Source of the DNA: Capronia americana
Lineage: Eukaryota; Ascomycota; Eurotiomycetes; Chaetothyriales; Herpotrichiellaceae
NCBI GenBank assembly: GCA_016110215.1
Contig: JADWQD010000009.1
Coordinates: forward strand, 1,676,093 to 1,740,092
Length of the DNA: 64,000 bases
Direction: 5' to 3'
The notes beneath the pieces are model-generated. The model ran no database searches. It was not told where the DNA came from and saw nothing but the letters and a program-made list of their open reading frames with translations. A program made the position numbers and the translations under genes. Positions 10,382 through 20,322 of this stretch are shown piece after piece (positions within the stretch are counted from its first letter, which is position 1; the number at the start of each line of letters is the position of its first letter).

Positions 10382-11426
10382 ATGGATTCTCCCATACCCA
10401 AAGTATCCCATGGCAAGCATTCGTCGCCCAGAAAACTGAAGCGCCGGAGTCGTGAGGTTGGTGACTCAGGTTCTGCCCCGCGAGCAGACGCTCCCATTGA
10501 TAAGACGGGCAAGCCGCAAGACATGGCGGCCAGCTTCTTGCAGTTCTGGTGAGGCTCCAGCGCGGGTGTCCTTGGTCTCAATGGAGCGCTGACGGAGCAT
10601 CACAGCGCCATGTGCGAGAAACAGATCACGACTCCATGCAACTCGATCCTCTACTGCAGCGAGGCGTGAGTCAAACCATAACATGCCTGTCTTCAGGTCA
10701 TTCCTCGTGCATGGAACACTAATACCTTCCAGATGCCGTCGCAAGGACGCTGCAAAGCCATTATCGGCGTCCAATTTGTCTCTTGACTCGACCTCATCAT
10801 CTTCTTCTCTTCCCTCTTCACCTCGTCCGACCCTCCCACAGCGCTCTAGTACTCGTCCAGAGTACCAGGACGCGTCGTCGTCGTCGTCTCGGATACCTTT
10901 CGACATCCATGACCACAAGTCAGATCTTGACCCCACTGAATGGAAGCCAAAATTACCACACCGTGGTGCCTCGGCCAGTTCCGAGGCCTTTCGCTACCTG
11001 AGTCGCTTCCATCAGACTCAGGTGGGCAATGTGGACAATCTGGATCATCATGTCAACCGCGACCGTCCGGCCGTGTTGCGACACAAAAGTACCTTGAGCG
11101 TGTCAACTTTGACACCCGGGACCACGACCCCCAGCCTGGCCAACACGCCCACCACCACTTCCTCGAGCGTCGACAGTTTGTACGAGTTCAATCTCCGTCC
11201 GTTGGCCCCTCGCACCAATCCGCTGTATAGCACCAGTGCTGGCCACTCGCGAGGTATTGACTTGGTTACACCACACATTCCGCCCCCCGCGGTGCCAGTG
11301 GACGTTGTGGTGGCGGGTTCTGCGGGGACTCAGGCTGGGATTGATCTTTGGGGTAAAAAGGTCGTTGTGCCTGGCGCGACTCCGAAGGGGGAAGGACTGG
11401 GTGTTTTGTTCGGTAGAGACGGCTAG
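10382..11426 (+). CDS. Ecl1-family (life-span regulatory factor) zinc-binding protein
   Basis: Three exons: 10382..10548, 10606..10665, 10733..11426; 306 residues, both joins phase 2. The short middle exon and the joins together build FLQFCAMCEKQ, then NSILYCSEACRRKD, the CxxC...CxxxC zinc-binding signature of the fungal Ecl1/life-span regulatory factor family. In fission yeast, Ecl1-type proteins extend chronological life span and respond to nutrient limitation. The start at 10382 was chosen because the ATG at 10375 is in another frame. The rest is Ser/Thr/Pro-rich and low in complexity, ending in a conserved-looking segment (GIDLWGKKVVVPGATPKGEG). No membrane segment. The assignment rests on the cysteine motif; the detailed role here is unknown. 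Confidence 0.82.
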
Positions 11427-11723
11427 ATCATTAGAGTGTAATGTATAAGCCCGAAGCGGTCTGAGTAATACATGGACAGTCTCACGCGAATAACCTGTCC
11501 TTCGTCGACTCTTTTCATTAGCCGCTCGCCGCCTTTGCTCCCCTTCGGCCCACGCGAGCTGTGTGAGCGATCACCGTTCTCCTACTTTTAATGCTATTTT
11601 CGGTCATCGTCCTACTGTGCACAACGCATAAAAAGTGTGTTGAGCGCCTACATGAGCCGGGGTAAAAAGAATCCTAACAGCCTACTGAGAGTAGGGAGTA
11701 AAAAGAGACAAAAAAAGACAAAT
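11427..11723. other. Intergenic spacer before the tRNA gene
   Basis: About 300 bases. The A-rich end on the plus strand (11698..11722) gives T-runs downstream of the minus-strand tRNA, as expected for RNA polymerase III termination. Confidence 0.6.
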
Positions 11724-11835
11724 CGACTGCTACAGGATTCGAACCTGTGCCTCCGAAGAGAACACCTCAAACTGCAATGTAGCCCTAAAGCTGCAATGTA
11801 GCAGGGTGTCGCCTTAACCACTCGGCCAAACAGTC
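11724..11835 (-). tRNA. tRNA-Ser (anticodon GCU) with a 31-nt intron
   Basis: Read on the minus strand, the acceptor stem is GACTGTT paired with AGCAGTC and the discriminator base is G, as in serine tRNAs. An A-box (TGGCCGAGTGG) and B-box (GGTTCGAATCC) are present. The anticodon stem is ACACC/GGTGT, with loop CT-GCT-A, an intron, then A. The long variable arm (TCTCTTCGGAGG) makes it class II, fitting serine. The intron is 11768..11798 on the plus strand, directly 3' of the purine after the anticodon, the canonical position. T-runs follow the 3' end. Yeast tRNA-Ser(GCU) also has an intron. The intron holds a near-perfect 19-bp tandem copy of the anticodon-loop region. Confidence 0.88.
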
Positions 11836-13099
11836 GTGACTCATTTGTAGAGTTGGGGTGGTGATTTGGAACTTAAAAGCAAGTATATCAATATATATAA
11901 TAAGCCCGGAGCACGACGACTTGGGGTTGGGGTGTGTGGGTGCCTGTCACCTGACCTGTTAGGAATGTTTCCCGAAGGTCCATCGAGGCGACGCCAAGGG
12001 CGGCCTTGTGACTACGATACTCAGATCTAATAATGGACCCTCACCCTCTAGGTATCTAGGCTTATGGCTCTTAGGATTTCCTCATCAAGTCAACTGGTAA
12101 GGTCTCTACCGAGTACTCGGTCTTGATAAAAATAACGGGCACGAAGAACCAACTAGTAGGAGCTAGCTACGTGACCGCGGAGTCCGGTTGGATATGTCAG
12201 GGACTCCTGAGCGAGAGGAGCTCTAGCACCTCCTCTCCGTAGCCTCCGCCAGCCATACGAGTAGACTCGCGGAAGAGTGGGCTCTCGCAACGTCGAGGGT
12301 GCGGTCGATCTCCAGAGCACTAAAATTCTTGAATTTCCTTCCGTCACTCCATTATCAATCACGTTCCAACGTCTGAAGAAACCCGACTTCCCCGTTCGCC
12401 AAGGGAATGTACTGCTCCAGCGCCTCATACTGACTTCTGACATAGACTCGTGGGCTGACTCCGATCAAAGTTCTGGACTGGCCATCAGCCTTGACGGGAC
12501 ATGCCTCGAAAATGCCGCGAAGGCCATCGACAATATCGTTCTCACGGACCGCGAAATCCTGGATAAAACAACTGCAGCTCAAAGTTTAGGAGGGCTCTGT
12601 ATCGGTCTGATCGGGACAGGCGCCAGGTCTTTCTCCTCCTGGACAGTCTATACCGAGTATTACTATCGACCTATGTATTACCCCGGGAGAGCTTCGTTTC
12701 TTCCCCTCCCGTTGCTTGCGTATGAATATGAATAATCAGGACCAAGGATCGTGCACGGGTTGAGACCAAGCTTTGGAACTTGCTTACCTAGCCGTAGCGA
12801 CTGGCAGGACCGAGTAGGGGAGGAACGCTCGCGGGAACGCCCGGAGGAATGCAATTCAATTTAAATCAATTCAAATATGCTACGCTGATCAGATGCCTCG
12901 TTATATCCCATGAACCACCAGAACTCGCCGATATTCCCGATGTGCTGACATCTGCCCCCGGGCCGCAGATGGTCTGAAGACAACCGCTTGTCCCCTCTAA
13001 CTCCGCGTGTCTGCGTATGTATGTACCCAGATTCGCAAGCTAACTAGCTAGGACAAACATGCTCATACGATCGCACGCTCACATGCCATGCCATGCTCA
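11836..13099. other. Gene-poor spacer with a 14-bp palindrome
   Basis: About 1.26 kb. Contains the perfect palindrome ACCGAGTACTCGGT at 12108..12121. An open frame at 12277..12735 (+) starts only from GTG and shows no domain; overlapping minus-strand frames are equally featureless. No gene is claimed. Confidence 0.55.
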
Positions 13100-14803
13100 T
13101 CAACTCCCCCACCCCTCGACCGGCCTGAGATAGACGTGTACGCCGCCCCTCGGCCGGGCCGTAATTCCGCCCTTGACCTCGATCTCCTCGTCCGGATCGA
13201 CCATCTCGAACTCCCAGCTCCCGACGAACGCGGCGAGCAGACAAGCGAACTCGGCGACGGCGAACTTGGCGCCGATGCAGCTGCGCGGGCCGTGCAGGAA
13301 GGTCAGGAACGCGTAGTTGCTAACCGCCCCGCCGGCGTTGGCTTGACCCGGCGCTGTCCAGCGGTCTGGGTTGAACTCGCTGGCGTCGTCGCCCCACAGC
13401 GCGGTGTTGTGGTTGATGGCCCAGGGGGAGAGGATAATTTTCGTGCCCTTGGGCACGAACTGTCCGAGGATCGACGTGTCGTGGGCGGCGTCGCGCAGCG
13501 TGAGCGGCACGGGGGCCCACAGGCGTAGAGTCTCCTGGCAGACGGCGTGCAGGTAGGGCATGTTGTCAATGACCTCGGCGGTGATGGGCTGGGGCTTGGC
13601 ATCGGGGTGGTTGGCGGTGTCCAGACCGTGGATGTGGGCGTGGATCTCGGTGCGGAGGCGTGTCTGGATGTCCTTGCGCTGACAGAGCTGGTAGACGGCC
13701 CATTGGAAGGCCGAGGCCGTGGTCTCGTGGCCCGCGGCCAGGAAGGTCATCATGTTGTTGACGAGCTCGTCGTCCGTGAAGGCGCCGGACTCGAGCGCCA
13801 CGGAGATGATGTCCGGCTGCATGGGTTCCTTGTTGGCGAGGCGCTGGCGTTTCTGCTCGATCAGGCGGCGGCACGTGTCCTTGGCGACGCCGGCCGCGGC
13901 TTGGACCTTGCTGTTGCGGTCGACGGGGAGGGCGTTGATGAACCACGCCGGCAGGAAGAAGGCAAGGAGGCCGAGGATCTGCGCCGTGCGGTCCGGCGAG
14001 AACACGGCGCGGTAGACGCGGTTGAGTTCGTTCGTCGGGTCTTGGAGCGCGTGGAAGTCCTGGCCCATCCCCGCCACGCCGATGATGTCCAATGTCGCGC
14101 GGCTGCCCCATTCGCCGATCTCGACAGACGGGGGCGTTGTAGTTGCCTCAACACCGCTGGGCGAGGAAGGGGAAGGGGAGGACAAGCTCTTCACTTCCTT
14201 CTGCATCGCGTGGACCATCTCTTGCGACTTGGCCCAGAAGATCGGGTACAGCTCCTTGATGTGCCGGAAGTGGAACGCCGGGGAGAGGTTCTTGCGCTGC
14301 ATCTTGTGGTCGTCACCCTCGGCCAGGAGGACGCCGATGCCCAGGATACGTCCTATGCCGGAGCTGAGCAGTTCCGGCTTGACGAACTCGTAGCTCTTGG
14401 TCGTCAGAACCTCGGCCAGGCCTTTCGGGTTGGTGACGAGCAGCCGCTCGCGGTTCCACAGGTGTAGGTACCGGATCAGTCCGTCGTTAGGGATCTCGTT
14501 GACCCACCGCCGCTGCGGTATGCCGGACGGTTCACGCAGAAGCGTCTGCCAGTGGCCGAAGATACGGCTCCCGCCCTCGACGGTTGGGACATGGCGCAGC
14601 GGGCTCGTGTAGTACGGGTAGATGAAAATGCTGTAGAAAGCACAGACGAGCCACTGCAGTGCGAAAATCGCCGACGCTGTCCACGAGTAGGATCCTCGGA
14701 TCGAGTATTGCGGCGCGAGTTGCACAAGCAGCGCGGCGCTTGCTATCGACGATGTGGCCCAAAACCTGTATGTGCTAAGAAAGGCTGGAAGTTGGAACGG
14801 CAT
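13100..14803 (-). CDS. Cytochrome P450 monooxygenase (intronless)
   Basis: Single exon, 567 residues, starting at MPFQLPAFLSTYRFW; the frame is open a further 96 codons upstream, but the hydrophobic ER anchor begins just after this ATG. P450 hallmarks are all present: the I-helix oxygen-binding motif AAGHETTAS, the K-helix ETLRLW (ExxR), the PERF-like NPDRW, and the heme-thiolate loop FLHGPRSCIG with its Cys at about residue 509. Two hydrophobic segments lie in the first 70 residues. The overall type is the fungal CYP group resembling CYP3/4/52-like enzymes; the exact family and substrate cannot be assigned by eye. GC-rich, giving long shadow frames on the other strand. Its neighbours, a secreted metalloprotease and an O-methyltransferase on the same strand, may mark a small metabolic cluster. 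Confidence 0.92.
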   Translation of the reverse strand: MPFQLPAFLSTYRFWATSSIASAALLVQLAPQYSIRGSYSWTASAIFALQWLVCAFYSIFIYPYYTSPLRHVPTVEGGSRIFGHWQTLLREPSGIPQRRWVNEIPNDGLIRYLHLWNRERLLVTNPKGLAEVLTTKSYEFVKPELLSSGIGRILGIGVLLAEGDDHKMQRKNLSPAFHFRHIKELYPIFWAKSQEMVHAMQKEVKSLSSPSPSSPSGVEATTTPPSVEIGEWGSRATLDIIGVAGMGQDFHALQDPTNELNRVYRAVFSPDRTAQILGLLAFFLPAWFINALPVDRNSKVQAAAGVAKDTCRRLIEQKRQRLANKEPMQPDIISVALESGAFTDDELVNNMMTFLAAGHETTASAFQWAVYQLCQRKDIQTRLRTEIHAHIHGLDTANHPDAKPQPITAEVIDNMPYLHAVCQETLRLWAPVPLTLRDAAHDTSILGQFVPKGTKIILSPWAINHNTALWGDDASEFNPDRWTAPGQANAGGAVSNYAFLTFLHGPRSCIGAKFAVAEFACLLAAFVGSWEFEMVDPDEEIEVKGGITARPRGGVHVYLRPVEGWGS

Positions 14804-15711
14804 CTTGTGTGTTGAATTGGGCGGCTGGAGACTGTAATTAGGATTGGAACTGAGGCCGAGATTGTCGTGGCACAGTAAATGTCTGGCGTCTAAAATATGT
14901 ATGCGCTTGAAGATCTCAGGTCGATTTGAGTGAATGAATCTGATGACGACTCTCAGAGTTTGGAAAGGATCATGCCCATCTAGAGTTGCTGGGGTTGCGA
15001 CTCGATCGCCCTTAAGAATCAATTGAAGGAACACGGAGCGTCGAGTCGAAGGGATAAGAATTGACGTGTGTCTTGAAGCCAGACCAGGCAACTATCAATT
15101 GCGAAAGAGAATACGGCGGCTGAATGAGGACACGGCGCAAGATACTGTCGCAAAGTCGCCTTATGCTGTAGCCGCCGACGGTGTCGGATGAATGACGGCC
15201 ACGCCATGCCGCCCATGCCGCCTACCAACCTGGCTAAGCGACATGGTCTGGCGCATCATTGACGCAACTAATCTAGTATGCCTGACCTTGATATATATCA
15301 GGCCGGGCCAATACTTAGCGACGAACAGACCGTAGCTGAGACCGCCCGTCCACGTCTGACTGCCGCGAATTTTCCAACCGAGGCATCCATCCGAGATCTT
15401 TTCCCAAACCTGGTGTATGTCGCGAACGAATCGGCTGTGTGCAGTAATCAGTTACGAGATACGGCGTCCGTTTCGGGTTGGGCTAAAGGAATCCCTGGCA
15501 GGCAATGCTTGTGATGCTTGACTGCAGAAACAAAGTTGTTGCCTTGAGTCAAAGCACATATTTGTCTTGATAGAAGCCACGTTTACATAACTTTCTCAGC
15601 AGCGGCAGTGGTGGGTGAGTGGTAGCATTCTGGCAGGTTTGAGGATAACACAGTTTACAGTACGAAAGTCAGAGCAGCCATGCAGTCACGCTGTTTCCAT
15701 GGTCTCCAGCC
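14804..15711. other. Intergenic between the P450 and the secreted metalloprotease gene
   Basis: About 900 bases. The open frame upstream of the P450 ATG and a 78-codon frame at 15278..15514 (+) lack recognisable content. Promoter of the P450 on the right-hand side of that gene; 3' region of the metalloprotease. Confidence 0.55.
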
Positions 15712-17649
15712 CTATGCTGTCCCACCACTTTTTGTGTAGCTGTACGTCCAGAAGTACTTCCCGTCTTGCAAGCCCTCCAACGTCAACTGATCGCCGCTGC
15801 AAGTATATTTGACTTCCACATCCTCCCCGTAAGCCGAGGTCAGCGGCATATCCACCTCTATCGGAGTGTCGTCTCCTACGCCTGTGAGCGCGGTAGAGGA
15901 GTTGAACGCTCCCGTTCCTGTGACGTCGGTCCAGTGAAAGGAGCTGTCACCCCCCATGGCGACGGGGCCCTGCGCTGTCCCACTGACGTCGATGTCTGTG
16001 TGAAAGTTAAATCCCGAGGCAGAGCCATCGTAGCTTATCGTCGTGTGGTCGAAGGACATGGATGCCGTCGAGGCAGACTTGTCGTAGACAAAGGTCGACG
16101 AGCCACCCACTTTGAGATTGGTGATGGAAGCATCGCTGGAGGATTTCGCAAAGGCAGCCTGGATGGCGGCCTTGAGGGTGTCGAGATCCAGGTTCCATTT
16201 GCCATCCAGACAGGAGTCGCCCCCTGCCGGACAGGACGCAGACCCAGTGTCGTCGATCGACCTCTCAGTCTCGACTGCCGGATCTCGAGCTAGATTTTTT
16301 TTCTCTTGGCACGGGCATTTCGTGCTCGATTGCTGGGCGACGCTCAGAACTGGCTTGGGCGGATCAGTTCCATCGGTCGACACAAAGAGGACGACGTAAT
16401 CTTGAGGACCCGAGCCACAACCGACAACGACCGTTGCTGGTGTCTTCGAGTCCAACGTGGACCATGTCTTGGCCGTCTTCAAACGATAGAAAATGGTCGT
16501 GTCAGCACCCTGGCTCGCCGCACTGATGCCGTAAGTGACCTGGTGTTTCGTGTCCGGGGCTTGTAGAGAGAGATCGAGGCGCATGAAGCCAAAGGAAACG
16601 AGCTTGCTGGCAGTCCAGCTGAACGGAGCATCGTTTTCGTCCAGCTTCACCGTCTTCGCCTCCTTGTATCCTTGTTTATAGACCGGAAACACCGCGGCCT
16701 TGGTGTCAGCATCTCGCCTCAGCTTGATCACACCGTCGGCAAAGCGCTGCGCAAATTCTCGGAAGTGGTCCGGCGTGAAGCCGTCGATAGCCAGGCGAGC
16801 CTGCTCGGCCTCTTCGGTTGAGCTCATTTCCTGCTGCGAGAGGAAGCTATGAATGTTGGCCAATTCCTGCCTGGTCCCGGTTGGCCGGGTGTACATGTCG
16901 AGGAAGAACAGCTCGGCGCTATAATCTTGTTTATACAACGGCACTGTGGGTTGGTAGGTCTGGAACCAGCCTTGGATATTCAAGTCTGGGTGAGAAGAGT
17001 CCGAATAAATCTTCAATGACGAGTCCAGAGGCTCAGGAAAAAGCACGCTGGCGAAGAACGTAGGCCCTCCCTCGTCCCACCACTTGTTCCAGTGGTGGGC
17101 AGCCTGCGCATCTTGCGCGTTGGTGCTCATCAGAACACAATGGTAGAGTTCGTGGGCGGTCGTCCGAGCCCATTTGTTATAGTCGGGCTGGAACCCCTCC
17201 TTCCAGTTGGCGATGAGGATGCTGAACTTACGCTGAGCTGCAGTGGTGCCCTTTTGCATCCACGTGTCCCCCCATCCGTCGGGCATCGACGCTGCTGGGA
17301 TGAAGACCAGGTTTGTGCTCAGTGGGGCATCATTCAGAAAACCCCCATACGCCTTGACCGCTTTCTGGATACCATCGTTGATGCTTTTCAAATGGAGCTG
17401 CGCTTTGTCGCCATATACCACCGGAGTGTCGGTGCCTTTGAGCCAGTGATAGGTCGACACCTTGAGATTGCCTTGCGTGACAGAGTCGTCCGGCACTGCG
17501 ACGCAGGGGAGGTTGCCGGACGGGAAATGGGCTTGCTGCTCGCCGGCAATGAGAGGATAGCAGTTCGTCGTGGCAGCTCTAGGAGCGGGCGATGACAGCC
17601 CAAGGCCCAAGAGCGCACACAAGGTGAAACCCGCATAGAATCTATACAT
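15712..17649 (-). CDS. Secreted HExxH (gluzincin-like) metallopeptidase
   Basis: Single exon, 645 residues from MYRFYAGF; the frame extends 11 codons upstream but only from a TTG. The N-terminus is a signal peptide (MYRFYAGFTLCALLGLGLSS). Residues 166-170 are HELYH, a HExxH zinc motif in ARTTAHELYHCVLM. Glu at about 193 in WWDEGGPTFFA, 23 residues after the second His, fits the third zinc ligand of MA-clan gluzincins (W-x-x-E-G). A Cys-containing middle region follows, then a separate C-terminal domain of about 150 residues (CLDGKWNLDLDTLKAAI to the end) that looks beta-rich. I do not recognise a named family for the whole protein. Likely role: an extracellular peptidase or peptidase-like protein; proteolytic activity is inferred from the motif only. 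Confidence 0.75.
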   Translation of the reverse strand: MYRFYAGFTLCALLGLGLSSPAPRAATTNCYPLIAGEQQAHFPSGNLPCVAVPDDSVTQGNLKVSTYHWLKGTDTPVVYGDKAQLHLKSINDGIQKAVKAYGGFLNDAPLSTNLVFIPAASMPDGWGDTWMQKGTTAAQRKFSILIANWKEGFQPDYNKWARTTAHELYHCVLMSTNAQDAQAAHHWNKWWDEGGPTFFASVLFPEPLDSSLKIYSDSSHPDLNIQGWFQTYQPTVPLYKQDYSAELFFLDMYTRPTGTRQELANIHSFLSQQEMSSTEEAEQARLAIDGFTPDHFREFAQRFADGVIKLRRDADTKAAVFPVYKQGYKEAKTVKLDENDAPFSWTASKLVSFGFMRLDLSLQAPDTKHQVTYGISAASQGADTTIFYRLKTAKTWSTLDSKTPATVVVGCGSGPQDYVVLFVSTDGTDPPKPVLSVAQQSSTKCPCQEKKNLARDPAVETERSIDDTGSASCPAGGDSCLDGKWNLDLDTLKAAIQAAFAKSSSDASITNLKVGGSSTFVYDKSASTASMSFDHTTISYDGSASGFNFHTDIDVSGTAQGPVAMGGDSSFHWTDVTGTGAFNSSTALTGVGDDTPIEVDMPLTSAYGEDVEVKYTCSGDQLTLEGLQDGKYFWTYSYTKSGGTA

Positions 17650-18431
17650 GGCGAGTGAAGCCAGCGCAGATATCCAAAGCAAAGCTGCTCGACGGTGGGT
17701 AAGCAGGAAAGCAGCAGTTGCGTCGGCTCTTTATCCCATCCTGATGGCCACCACCGAGACAAGGTACTCACAAGGATTCATCGCTGTATCGTGACCTTTG
17801 CAAACCTTAACCCGCATGAGCTGAGCAAAGTCGAAACCTTCGGTCGCCCAAAACCTGGACACTTTTCAGAATTGTGGCAGCCTCATCCCGCGCAGAGTCA
17901 CAGGGCAGAGGTCAAGGCGGCAGCAACACGAACAAAGAGTCGCCTAGAAGCTTGGCTTTGTGAAATTCAGACTCGGACTGGTCGATAAGGGCATCTTCAT
18001 CCTCCGCGAACCATAGTGCCGGTGACAGCTGGCGACGACAGGAAGGATTCAGGTGAAGCAAGCCTCTAGAGGCAAATGCCAAGTCGAGATAAGCGAAGGG
18101 GCGGGCTGGGCTGGGCTGGGTGCACAGGAATACGAGGGACTTCGGAACAACAATGGGAAAAGGACCCTGGCCTCAGCCCTACCGGCCGTACTGTGTAGAA
18201 ACGGCATCTCTTGAGGAGCAGATGTCTAAGGCAAATGACGGTCAATGGTTCTTAAAGAATAGTACGAGATGTACCTCGTAGGACATAAACAGTAATAAGG
18301 TGTAAGTGAGGGCAAGGTGAAGGAAGAGAAAGATAAAATGAGATCAAGCTGAGAGGCCGGTGACCCCGTACCGAGTTAAGCTTCTTAAGCTTTGCCGCGT
18401 CACTTTTAATTGCTCTTTCTGTTTGTGCCCG
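17650..18431. other. Intergenic with an inverted-repeat element
   Basis: About 780 bases between the metalloprotease start and the end of the O-methyltransferase gene. It contains the element TACGAGATGTACCTCGTA at 18263..18280, near-identical to one at 20304. No gene seen. Confidence 0.6.
18263..18280. repeat. 18-bp inverted-repeat element, copy 1
   Basis: TACGAG and CTCGTA are perfect inverted arms around ATGTAC. It matches copy 2 at 20304..20322 except for one inserted T. It sits downstream of the O-methyltransferase gene. Confidence 0.7.
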
Positions 18432-19895
18432 CTAGTTAGGCACTTGGTTCAATCCCACCTCCAGGACAGCGAGGACGTTCCCTGGTATTTTCTTAATCCT
18501 GCGCAGTTCCAACTTGGGATCGGCCTGCTCGAACAATGACAGCCAGCCATCTTCGTCCCTCTCAAGACTGTTGAAGCTGTATTCCTGTCAGCATCCGAAT
18601 CAAAGTGTGGTGAGTTCTGATTGACTGGGCAGACAGGCACCGATCATGGAATTATTCTCACCTAAGCATCATCTCGATATCCAGCATTCTACACCGGGGC
18701 TGGCATTAGTACTGCTGGAGCAGACATTCCGACGGACGCAAGCTCACCTTGCGCGTTGTTCCTCCACCTTGCTCAGAACTCCCACCTCGGGCATGACTTC
18801 GTCTACGATGAGGATCCTGCTATTCGGCCCCATCGCAGCGGCGAGATGACCCAATATCTGAGCGGCATACTTGTCCGAATAGTCGTGGCAGATGAAGCGG
18901 AGGAGATAGACGCTGGCGTTCTTGACGGGCTGCTCGGTGAAGAAGTTGTGCGCCTGGAACCTGATGCGGTCGATGTCCTTGTCGTTGGCGCGCTCGCTTT
19001 GAGCCTGCGCGACCACTTTCTCCAGGTCCTGCACAATGAAGTCGAGGTCCGGTGCGGCGGCGGCGATCTCGGAACAGCAGTGACCGAAACTGCCGCCCAC
19101 GTCGACGACGAGACCCTTGCCCAGACCCTGCCAGTCGAATGCGTCGACCACGTTCTTGATGCTGAAGCTCTCTCCTGATGCCAGGGATCGCATGCACCCC
19201 ATGAACCGCTGCATCCGGGCCGGGTGGCGCTCGAAGTACTCGAACATGGGCAGGTCGGTGCCGTGGCCCAGGTTCCAGCACGTTTCGTTTTTCTCCCCGC
19301 TCCCCGGGAACTTCTCTGTGGCCTCGACGAGCTTTGGCGCGCCCATGAAGGACTCTTCCGTGACGTACCCGACGGTGTCCCTGAAGTCGGGCACCAGCAA
19401 CATCTTGGACATGGCCGAGTGGGCGACATGGCCGGGCCGCGTCTGGTGGAAAAACCCGTGTGTGGCCACGAACTTGAGCACACGAGTACACTGGTTGGGG
19501 ACCACCCCGGCCTTGACAGCCAGGTCTGTGTAGCTGATGTCTGCGCCCACAGGGACATGCTCGGCCAGACGATAGTGATAGATGAATTGAAGACAGGCGC
19601 TCATCCAATGGCCCGTGAGGCACGTGAAGGCCGCTTCTGCAGGCCCAGCAGCCAGCTGCACGAGGCTCGCAGCCGCCACTCGGAGCTGCGTCCTCGCAGC
19701 CCTGATGTCCTCGCTCAGCCGCGGGAACGTGTCAACTCCAGGGGGCCCCGTGCCAGGGAAGAACGGGTACGCGTCGGCGGCGAGAGACGGCAAAGGAAGA
19801 GCATTGCGCTGCAGGTGATCGACTATGATCTGGCTGCTGGCCTGCACCTGCTGTGCGAGCTCCAGCAGAGATGGGCTCATGAGTTGGTCAGTCAT
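18432..19895 (-). CDS. COMT-type SAM-dependent O-methyltransferase
   Basis: Three exons on the minus strand: 18748..19895, 18662..18688 (27 nt) and 18432..18576; 439 residues. The micro-exon encodes MLDIEMML, and the second intron must use the AG eight bases past the first candidate to keep frame. The result reads VEEQRARMLDIEMMLSFNSLERDEDGW, typical of fungal plant-type O-methyltransferases. An N-terminal dimerisation/winged-helix region (about 60-190) precedes the SAM-binding motif VVDVGGSFGHCCSEIA; the FICHDYSD segment carries the usual catalytic His and is followed by RILIVDEVMPE. The C-terminal exon ends KIPGNVLAVLEVGLNQVPN. Such enzymes methylate phenolic hydroxyls in secondary metabolism; the substrate is unknown. 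No synthase gene is nearby. Confidence 0.88.
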
Positions 19896-20303
19896 AGTTA
19901 GGAACGCACCGCCTCGTTCGCGATGTCTTAGACACGTACGTAGTAATTATCTCTGGGGGCAAGGGGGGAGATACTATACGCTTCATTTAAAGTATCACCT
20001 GTCTCCTGCCTGCTGCCCACTACAGTCATACCGTCCCGCTCTCACGCCCTATCCCGCGCCCCTCCTGCCTTAACCGTTTAATCTTACCTGGGTCTGTACC
20101 GTCAGATTCAGACGGGACCGTAGCGTGAGCAGAGGGACGACATCGAGCGGAACGGATGGACGGCAGCCAAACGGGGAGCGAGTAATTAGGGATCCATAAC
20201 TGTAAGTATAGCTGAGCATTCCTGATTTATGAGGCTCCTTCCCCCTCTTCTCCCTTTGCTCCAGTAAGTTTACCCCAACGTAAGACACAGCCAGGCGCTA
20301 GTA

Positions 20304-20322
20304 TACGAGTATGTACCTCGTA
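20304..20322. repeat. 19-bp inverted-repeat element, copy 2
   Basis: TACGAG and CTCGTA arms around TATGTAC; differs from copy 1 by one added T. Lies about 410 bases upstream of the O-methyltransferase ATG. Confidence 0.7.

Noticed and set aside
12277..12735. 152-codon plus-strand frame in the spacer after the tRNA
   Set aside because: Starts only at GTG, has no recognised domain, and a minus-strand frame of similar quality overlaps it. Possibly a relic, but not supportable.
13547..14467. 306-codon plus-strand open frame
   Set aside because: Antisense shadow of the GC-rich P450 gene; no domain, and the P450 motifs on the other strand are unambiguous.
18820..19623. Two long frames (251 and 267 codons) on the minus strand
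   Set aside because: Shifted frames within the O-methyltransferase exon, without domains.
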